Origin: Xenorhabdus vietnamensis | GTDB taxonomy: Bacteria > Pseudomonadota > Gammaproteobacteria > Enterobacterales > Enterobacteriaceae | DNA length: 64,000 nucleotides | NCBI RefSeq assembly: GCF_002127535.1 | Contig: NZ_MUBJ01000012.1 | Location: forward strand, 62,001 to 126,000 | Direction of reading: 5' to 3' | Shown: positions 59,801 to 64,000 of the stretch, piece by piece | Layout of the letters: each line of letters starts with the position of its first letter | Numbering within the stretch: position 1 is the stretch's first letter | The notes under the pieces: model-generated | Told to the model about the DNA's origin: nothing | The model's database searches: none | Seen by the model: only the letters and a program-made list of their open reading frames with translations | Position numbers and translations under genes: made by a program

Positions 59801-62528
59801 AACGTTCGGCGGTCAGTTCTGGCTGGTTTAAATAACCCCGTGCCAGTCCGGCGCCGCCGATATACAGCTCTCCCGGTACTCCAATAGGCGACAGGTTGCC
59901 GTGACTGTCAAGAACGTAGAGACGGATGTTATTAATGGCCCGGCCAATATTGGTTGCAATATCCCCGCGCTGATATCGCTTTCCGGTCGCACAAACGGTA
60001 ACTTCCGTCGGGCCGTAAGCATTCAGGACATCAGTGTGTTGGCTGAAATATTCAAGAAAATCCAGGGAAGGCGATTCCCCCGCTGTCACCAATAATTGCA
60101 GAGAGGGTAATTCAGTGCCAATTAATAATTTCAGCAGGGCGGGAGGTAAAGTGGCTATTTCAATGCCTTCTCGCTGAATGAGTGCGGCAACCGCAGGGGC
60201 ATTGCGTCCAGTTTCACTGCAAATATAAACCGTCAGCCCATGCAGTAAACTGAGGAATAATTCGGAGACAGAAGCATCAAAGACATAAGCGGCAAACATC
60301 AAGGCTTTTTTTCTCTTTGCCACACCAAACAATTCTGCCTGTGCCGTAACCAGATGAGCCGCATTGTTATGCGCAATCATGACACCTTTGGGCTGGCCGG
60401 TAGTGCCTGAGGTATAGATGATATAGGCCAAATCGGCCGGTTTATTTATGGGGGCCGGATTCTCTGCGGGCTGGCCTGCGGTGATGGACAGGTCATCCGC
60501 CGCGATCAGTGTTGGCTGTTCAGAGAATGTTTGGGTGTATGTTGCCAGTGCCGTAAAGTGCTGTTGCTGAGTCACCACACAAGGCGCAGCAGTATCAGCC
60601 AGAATAAACTGCACCCGCTCCGGTGGATATTCCGGTGAAATGGGCACATAAGCCCCGCCGGCTTTCAGCACCGCCAACATACTGACTACCATGTCCAGAC
60701 TGCGGTCAAGGTAGAGGGCTATCGGGGTGTCGGCTGGCATGGGGGCATTATGCTGCTGATAGCGCTCGCGGATCACACCTGCTAGTTGGTTTGCCCGTTG
60801 GTTTAACTGGCGGTAGGACAGCGTTTCTCCCTCAAATACCAGCGCCACGTGATCCGGTGTCTTTTCCACCTGTGTTTCAAACAGTTGTTGCAGGGTCTTG
60901 TCCTGCGGGTAGGGGGCATCGGTCTGGTTCCACGTGTGCAGCAGGGTCTGGCGCTCTTCTTCACTGAGAAACATGATTGACGAATGCGGTTGGTGTGGGT
61001 CACAGGCCACGGCATGCAGGATGCGTTCAAGCTGACAAAGTAAACGCTGTACCTGTTTATCTGTCAGCCAGTCTTCACCGTAACTCAGTTTTATTATTAA
61101 ACGACTATCCTGTTCATGGGCCATCAGTGACACCGGATAATCTACTTTTTCTACGGTCTGGCGGAATGTCAAGGTGTGTTCTATGCCTTCCCCATTTTCA
61201 TTCTCCACGGGGTCAGGATAGTTTTCAAAAACAAATAGGCTATGGAATAAGCGTTCCCCGTCGGATTGTAAATTGGCGAGTGAGACGGCACTGTGGCTGT
61301 TGAGTGCGGCGATACCCTTCTGTATGTCCTGTAAAACCGCAGCAACACTGTCAGCCTGAGTCCATTGCACCGCCAACGGCAGGGTATTGATATACAGGCC
61401 GGCACTGAACTCAATACCTTCCACTGGTACATCGCGCCCGGATACGGTAGTGCCGACAATGGTCTGTTCATCTCCGGTGTAGCTGTGCAGTAATTTATGC
61501 CAGGCAAATTGCAGTACCACATTCAGGGTAACGCCTTGTTCACGACACATTTTCTTAAGCTGCTGATAAACGCTTCCCTGTACCGTGATAACTTGTCCCG
61601 CTGGTTTCTCAACCGCTCTTATCTGTGTTAAATCGACGTTATGACTTAACAGGGCCGAAAGATTATTCGTTCTGTGGATTTGTGCTTTGCATTCCGCCCA
61701 GTAAGCCTCGGATTCTGCTTTGTGATCCAGATGATATTGTTGGGTTGCCAGATAGGCTTTATCTACCATTATTTTGGGAATTCGTCCCTGCGTGAGTTCG
61801 TTGTAATACTTATGCACACTTTGCAATAAAATCGGGTTACTCCAGCCATCGGTAATGCAGTGGTGTTGCGTGATCAGCACGGTTACCAGATGTTCATTCT
61901 GTTTAATTAAAGTGAAACGAATTAATCCGGGCTGACTTAAATCAAAAGGCAGGGTACGGTCATGTTGTTGGATCGTTTCAATCGCTCGATCCTTCTCTTC
62001 TGGTGGTAACTGACTGATATCCTTAATGGTGAAATTTGATGAACCAATACTTACGTCCGTGGTTACAACCTGCAATATTTCTCCTTCCCAATGAAATGCT
62101 ATTCTGAGAGTGGGGAAACGTAGTGAAGTCAGTGACCATGCCTGTTGATAGGCGGCAAGATCGACATTAGTGTGATAATCCAATAGCAACTGCAAGCGAT
62201 AGGCATCATCTTGCGGTTGAGCCAGATGATGATAAACAAAGCCCTGTTGCAAGCTGGTGGCAGGAAAGATCGCTTCAATTTTGTTTTCGGGGGATATGCT
62301 GGAATCATTAGAACCCGAATAACCATCACTAAAGATAAAACTTTCAAAATCCTCTTCGGAGAAGATATTTCTTTCATTTAAGAAATCTAATATGTTTTCT
62401 CTTTTCTTTTTAACTTTATCAATAAGTTGAACAGGGGGAGTTTCCCCTGTAAACGCCAGTTTTAACTTATTTTCACGAACCCATACTGATACACGGTTTT
62501 CCTGAAGTTCTTTAAATAGCATCAACAT
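53850..62528 (-). CDS. terminal NRPS, docking-C-A-T-E-C-A-T-TE
   Basis: 2892 residues, two modules. Residues 1-60: TubC-type N-terminal docking domain. C1 about 85-520 (HHCITDGW, His222/223). A1 about 545-1045 (YIIYTSGTTGQPKG; Asp751 in FDASVSELF), pocket D-A-S-T-V-A-A-V-C-K, a published Tyr code. T1 with Ser1090 in GGDSI, the form usual before E. E about 1110-1560 (HHLIIDVVSW, EGHGRE, NYLG). C2 (HHSITDGW, His1718/1719). A2 (Asp2253 in FDGSVFELF), pocket D-G-F-A-V-A-S-V-C-K, specificity uncertain but probably aromatic. T2 Ser2592 (GGNSL). TE with GWSLGG Ser2721, Asp2748, His2863. All catalytic motifs look intact. The enzyme adds an epimerised residue (probably D-Tyr) and a final residue, then releases the peptide by hydrolysis or cyclisation. 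ATG at 62528 (or 62522), three bases after the upstream stop. Confidence 0.95.
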   Translation of the reverse strand: MLMLFKELQENRVSVWVRENKLKLAFTGETPPVQLIDKVKKKRENILDFLNERNIFSEEDFESFIFSDGYSGSNDSSISPENKIEAIFPATSLQQGFVYHHLAQPQDDAYRLQLLLDYHTNVDLAAYQQAWSLTSLRFPTLRIAFHWEGEILQVVTTDVSIGSSNFTIKDISQLPPEEKDRAIETIQQHDRTLPFDLSQPGLIRFTLIKQNEHLVTVLITQHHCITDGWSNPILLQSVHKYYNELTQGRIPKIMVDKAYLATQQYHLDHKAESEAYWAECKAQIHRTNNLSALLSHNVDLTQIRAVEKPAGQVITVQGSVYQQLKKMCREQGVTLNVVLQFAWHKLLHSYTGDEQTIVGTTVSGRDVPVEGIEFSAGLYINTLPLAVQWTQADSVAAVLQDIQKGIAALNSHSAVSLANLQSDGERLFHSLFVFENYPDPVENENGEGIEHTLTFRQTVEKVDYPVSLMAHEQDSRLIIKLSYGEDWLTDKQVQRLLCQLERILHAVACDPHQPHSSIMFLSEEERQTLLHTWNQTDAPYPQDKTLQQLFETQVEKTPDHVALVFEGETLSYRQLNQRANQLAGVIRERYQQHNAPMPADTPIALYLDRSLDMVVSMLAVLKAGGAYVPISPEYPPERVQFILADTAAPCVVTQQQHFTALATYTQTFSEQPTLIAADDLSITAGQPAENPAPINKPADLAYIIYTSGTTGQPKGVMIAHNNAAHLVTAQAELFGVAKRKKALMFAAYVFDASVSELFLSLLHGLTVYICSETGRNAPAVAALIQREGIEIATLPPALLKLLIGTELPSLQLLVTAGESPSLDFLEYFSQHTDVLNAYGPTEVTVCATGKRYQRGDIATNIGRAINNIRLYVLDSHGNLSPIGVPGELYIGGAGLARGYLNQPELTAERFVANPFATAEDKAKGYTRLYKTGDLVRWQPNGELEYLGRNDFQVKIRGYRIELGEIESALTSHPQVKQAVVIDHEHKGNKVLVAYLVTDEELSDEILIEHLSARLPEYMLPASFTRIKSVPLTLNGKLDRRALPEPVWGNRDNYIAPRNELETQLCAIWQEVLGLEQVGIEDNFFRIGGDSIISIKLVSRLRQAGFSLQVKLIFEAPTVTRLAQLLTQSSSTVTVIAEQGLLRGEFGLLPIQQDFFNWNLSSPCHWNQAFMIRLPGNISYAAIKQALTVLTERHDMLRAYFVTTEQGYHQCYSERIPSWLTALLHCDISKLNEAEQHQQLTQWQSGFDYNNGPLWQAAHLTGYTDGSARLFFSFHHLIIDVVSWQIIAEDMRRLLQGETLPVKTSSYRQWINALHHYAQQHQHEIPYWQQVMTGNHDHFVSGKTSQHILNISAELTDILLHEANAGYHTEINDLLLSALTLALQAVFSRPVNHILLEGHGRETIDNTLDISETVGWFTTLYPVRLAMQDDIVETIIHTKEMLRAVPNKGIGYGSLRQAGYLAGNLPTIGFNYLGQLSGEAGQDWALTSDDCGTVVADDNCSHLLLSINGLIQASRLQFNISSCLTQAQTQVFITAFEQALKSVITAGQKQAQLGGIKTSSDYGTVRLSSKFLRRIQQMYPIETLYPATSLQQGFVYHHLAQPQDDAYRVQLLLDYHTRFDLAAYQQAWSLASLRFPILRTAFNWEEEVLQIVTEGASLGSENFTIKDISQLLPEEKEQAIEAIQQTDRILPFDLSQPGLIRFTLIRQNEQLVTVLITQHHSITDGWSNPILLQAVHEYYDELTQGRIPQIMVDKAYLATQQYHLDHKAESEDYWAERKAQFHKTSCQGANDLSALLSHHIDLTQIKTIEKPAEQMLTIQGSAYEQLKNTCRTQGVTLNVMLQFAWHKLLHSYTGDEQTIVGTTVSGRDVPVEGIDSSVGLYINTLPLMVQWHKTNSIINVLQDIQQDIAALNSHSAISLASLQSDGERLFHSLLVFENYPVPAVNENGESIEHALTFRQIIEKVDYPISLLAYEQDNRLIIKLGYGEDWLTDKQVQRLLCQLERILHAVACDPYQPHASIMFLSEDERHTLLHTWNQTDTPYPQDKTLQQLFEAQVEKTPDSVALVFEGEMLTYRQLNQRANQLARVIREHCWRHNNAPMQADTPIALYLDRSLEMVISILAVLKAGGAYVPISPEYPPERVQFILADTAAPCVVTQQRYLTVLAEYTRTFVDQPTRITADDQAITADQPVENPIRINKPTDLAYIIYTSGTTGQPKGVMIEHKNVMHMVAAQAKIFNATKRKKALMFAAYVFDGSVFELFSSLLHGLTIYICSETERNAPAVAALIQREGIEIAALPPALLKLLIGTELLSLQLLVTAGESPSSDFLEYFSRHSGVLNSYGPTEVTVCATEKLYQHGDIVTSIGKAINNARLYVLDSYGNLSPTGTPGELYIGGAGLARGYLNRPELTAERFVANPFATAEDKAKGYTRLYKTGDLVRWQPNGELEYLGRNDFQVKIRGYRIELGEIESALTSHPQVKQAVVIDHEHKGNKVLVAYLVTDDALSDEILIEHLSARLPEYMLPASFTRIESVPLTLNGKLDRRALPEPVWGNRDRYIAPRNELETRLCAIWQEILGLERIGIEDNFFRIGGNSLMAIKLTTVIRNEIDVDVPLNILFSHKCISLLSQWLESGSVKSSLLNFLTPESTATNKLFMIHAANCGSEVYEPLANALSDMYNCIGIDNYNLCMDNQIDSLQQIAQIYMKLILTETSIDKPIRILGWSLGGQLAMEIAFQLEQLGAKEIQLFLLDTIINNDELKELRNKLDIPSEYNKVIKKLQEMGASDTYINKVLDAIPFESGIAGCNFSGKLIHTNITLFKAGRESPYHQEGIGLAMGQLIARIPDNNISQWAINPLVITLINDCYHENIIESVSMISTKIINTLSIRDNISININ

Positions 62529-62531
62529 TTT

Positions 62532-64000
62532 TTACACGTCCAAAATAGTTTTCTTTTCTGAGTGGAGGTTTTCTGAGCGGAGGTGTGAATTTTCATTATT
62601 CACATGACCAAAACGATGAATAAGCTGATTTAATTGCTCCATTGAAACGTCTTTTATTCCGTAATCACTGGGGGTTTTTATTCCTCCCGATTGGGCCTGT
62701 TTTTGACTGGCAGTGATGACGTTACAAAGTGCTTGTTCAAATGCCGTGATAAACGTCTCTGTTTGGCTCTGTGGCAAGCAAGAGTCCACGCTAAATTGCA
62801 GTTTTCCCGACTGAATTGCGCCATTGATACCCAACAGTAAATGGTTGCTATTCTCGCTGGCTATCACCGTTCCGCAATCGTCGCTGGTCAGTGACCAGTC
62901 TTGATGGCTGGCTCTCCCTAATTGGCCAAGATAGTTGAAACTGATGGTCGGCAAATCGCCGGTCAGGTATCCCGCCTGATGTAATGCACTGTAACCAATG
63001 CCTTTATTCGGCACGGTGCGAAGCATCTCTTTGATGTGAATGATGGTTTCTGCAATATCAGCCTGCATTGTCAGACGAATGGGGTACAGTGTCGTAAACC
63101 AGCCAACGGTCTCGGAGAGATCCAGCGTGTTATCAATGAGTTCACGCCCATGCCCTTCCAGAATGATATGGTTTACTGCTTGGGAGAAAGTCGCCTGTAG
63201 TGCCAGAGTGAGGGCACTCAACAGTAAGTCGTTAATTTCAGTGTGGTAACCCGCATTGGCTTCATGCAGCAGAATGTCGGTCATCTCAGCAGAAATGACC
63301 ATTAAATGCTGAGTGCTTTCTTCATTCAGCACCGGATTGACGTTGCTACCTGCCATTATCCGTTGCCAGTAGGGCACTTCATTTTGATGCTGTTGCGCAT
63401 AGTGATGGACAGCATTCACCCATTGCCGATAACTACTGGTCTTCGCTGGTAATGTCATGCCCTGTAATAACAAACGCATATCTTCAGCAATGATTCGCCA
63501 GGACACGGCGTCAATGATCAGATGGTGGAAGGCGAAGAATAACCGGGCACTGCCATCAGCATATCCGGTCAGGTGACCAGCTTGCCATAATGGCCCGTTA
63601 CTGTAATCAAAGCCATTTTGCCATTGGGTCAGTTGCTGGTGCTGCTCAGCTTCATCCAATTCGCTGATATCACAGTGTTGCAACGAAGGATGTGAAGATG
63701 GCATTTCCCCGGACATTCTCTCGAATATTTTCTCAAAATAGTACTGACGATAGCCGTTTTCGGTATATATAAAACGAGTACGTAACATATCGTGCCGTTC
63801 AGTCAGCATTATCAGAGCCTGTTCAATTTGTGCGGATTTGATATCTCCGGGAAGCTGAACCATAAAGGCCTGATTCCAATGGTACGGGTTTGGCAAATTG
63901 AGGTTAAAGAATCTCTGCTGGATAGGCAGTAAACCAAATTCCCCGCTTAATAATCCCTGTTCTGCAAGCACTTTTACTGTGGGGGGGGCTTGTGTCAGCA
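62532..64000 (-). CDS. upstream NRPS, C-terminal epimerisation domain (cut by window edge)
   Basis: The open frame continues to the window edge; the apparent start at 63971 (GTG) is internal. Codons upstream of it read LTQAPPTVKV and correspond to the T-E linker of the next protein. Visible are a complete E domain (GLLPIQQRFFNLNLPNPYHWNQAF, HHLIIDAVSW, EGHGRE, TVGWFTTLYPIRL, NYLG) and a roughly 40-residue charged C-terminal tail ending SEKKTILDV. The tail is likely the short peptide that binds the TubC-type docking domain of the next protein. The preceding residue of the product would thus have D configuration. Stop at 62532, 3 bp before the next gene. Confidence 0.93.
   Translation of the reverse strand, partial: LTQAPPTVKVLAEQGLLSGEFGLLPIQQRFFNLNLPNPYHWNQAFMVQLPGDIKSAQIEQALIMLTERHDMLRTRFIYTENGYRQYYFEKIFERMSGEMPSSHPSLQHCDISELDEAEQHQQLTQWQNGFDYSNGPLWQAGHLTGYADGSARLFFAFHHLIIDAVSWRIIAEDMRLLLQGMTLPAKTSSYRQWVNAVHHYAQQHQNEVPYWQRIMAGSNVNPVLNEESTQHLMVISAEMTDILLHEANAGYHTEINDLLLSALTLALQATFSQAVNHIILEGHGRELIDNTLDLSETVGWFTTLYPIRLTMQADIAETIIHIKEMLRTVPNKGIGYSALHQAGYLTGDLPTISFNYLGQLGRASHQDWSLTSDDCGTVIASENSNHLLLGINGAIQSGKLQFSVDSCLPQSQTETFITAFEQALCNVITASQKQAQSGGIKTPSDYGIKDVSMEQLNQLIHRFGHVNNENSHLRSENLHSEKKTILDV

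Noticed and set aside
1..64000. CRISPR arrays, prophage genes, toxin-antitoxin pairs
   Set aside because: No regularly spaced repeats with unique spacers, no cas, phage structural or integrase genes, and no recognisable TA pairs were found on reading the window.

Overview
The window is chromosomal DNA of an insect-associated gammaproteobacterium of the Morganellaceae, most likely Xenorhabdus and less likely Photorhabdus. Most genes match their Escherichia coli orthologues closely in sequence and order, DNA is moderately AT-rich, and the right end is a non-ribosomal peptide synthetase (NRPS) locus of the kind common in these genera. Two blocks that lie apart in E. coli K-12 are fused here: hemP-aroH-ppsR-ppsA through pdxH-tyrS-pdxY, and fabI-sap-psp-ycjXF-tyrR-tpx-mppA-zntB-ttcA. 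The species call is an inference.

Layout. 1-670: 5' end of a TonB-dependent haem receptor gene and a probably frameshifted hemP under Fur boxes. 800-7126: aroH, ppsR, ppsA and ydiK, with an RprA-like small RNA between ppsA and ydiK. 7343-14658: ydiJ-menI, ldtE, lpp and pykF. 15180-17865: two tandem tRNA-Val(GAC) genes, mdtK and riboflavin synthase. 17975-26391: cfa, punC/punR, purR, the tiny membrane protein gene ynhF, sodB, grxD, rnt, gloA and ydhL. 27070-33715: slyA, slyB, anmK, pdxH, tyrS, pdxY and fabI. 33922-39275: the complete sapABCDF operon. 39276-39547: a RyhB small RNA gene with two Fur boxes. 39548-46431: pspF, pspABC, ycjX, ycjF and tyrR. 46432-49016: an accessory insertion between tyrR and tpx holding an orphan beta-propeller protein and a decayed IS1-family element. 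49017-53715: tpx, mppA, zntB, the FnrS small RNA gene with its FNR site, and ttcA. 53850-64000: two NRPS genes on the minus strand, the first one cut by the window edge.

How the parts work together. The PEP/pyruvate node is represented by ppsA, its regulator ppsR and pykF, and both ppsA and pykF carry plausible Cra sites. Iron and oxygen control is concentrated here: Fur-box haem uptake, RyhB, FnrS and sodB (a target of both RNAs in E. coli) are all present, and RyhB has an 8-nt perfect match across the sodB start codon. Envelope functions are numerous: lpp and ldtE, cfa, slyB, sap, psp, RprA.

The accessory end encodes an assembly line whose visible order is ...E | C-A-T-E-C-A-T-TE. The first complete A domain has the pocket code D-A-S-T-V-A-A-V-C-K (a published Tyr code). 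Its near-duplicate in the last module reads D-G-F-A-V-A-S-V-C-K, with pocket changes in an otherwise almost unchanged domain. The least explained items are the orphan propeller gene, a candidate unannotated small RNA between lpp and pykF, and several intergenic repeats.
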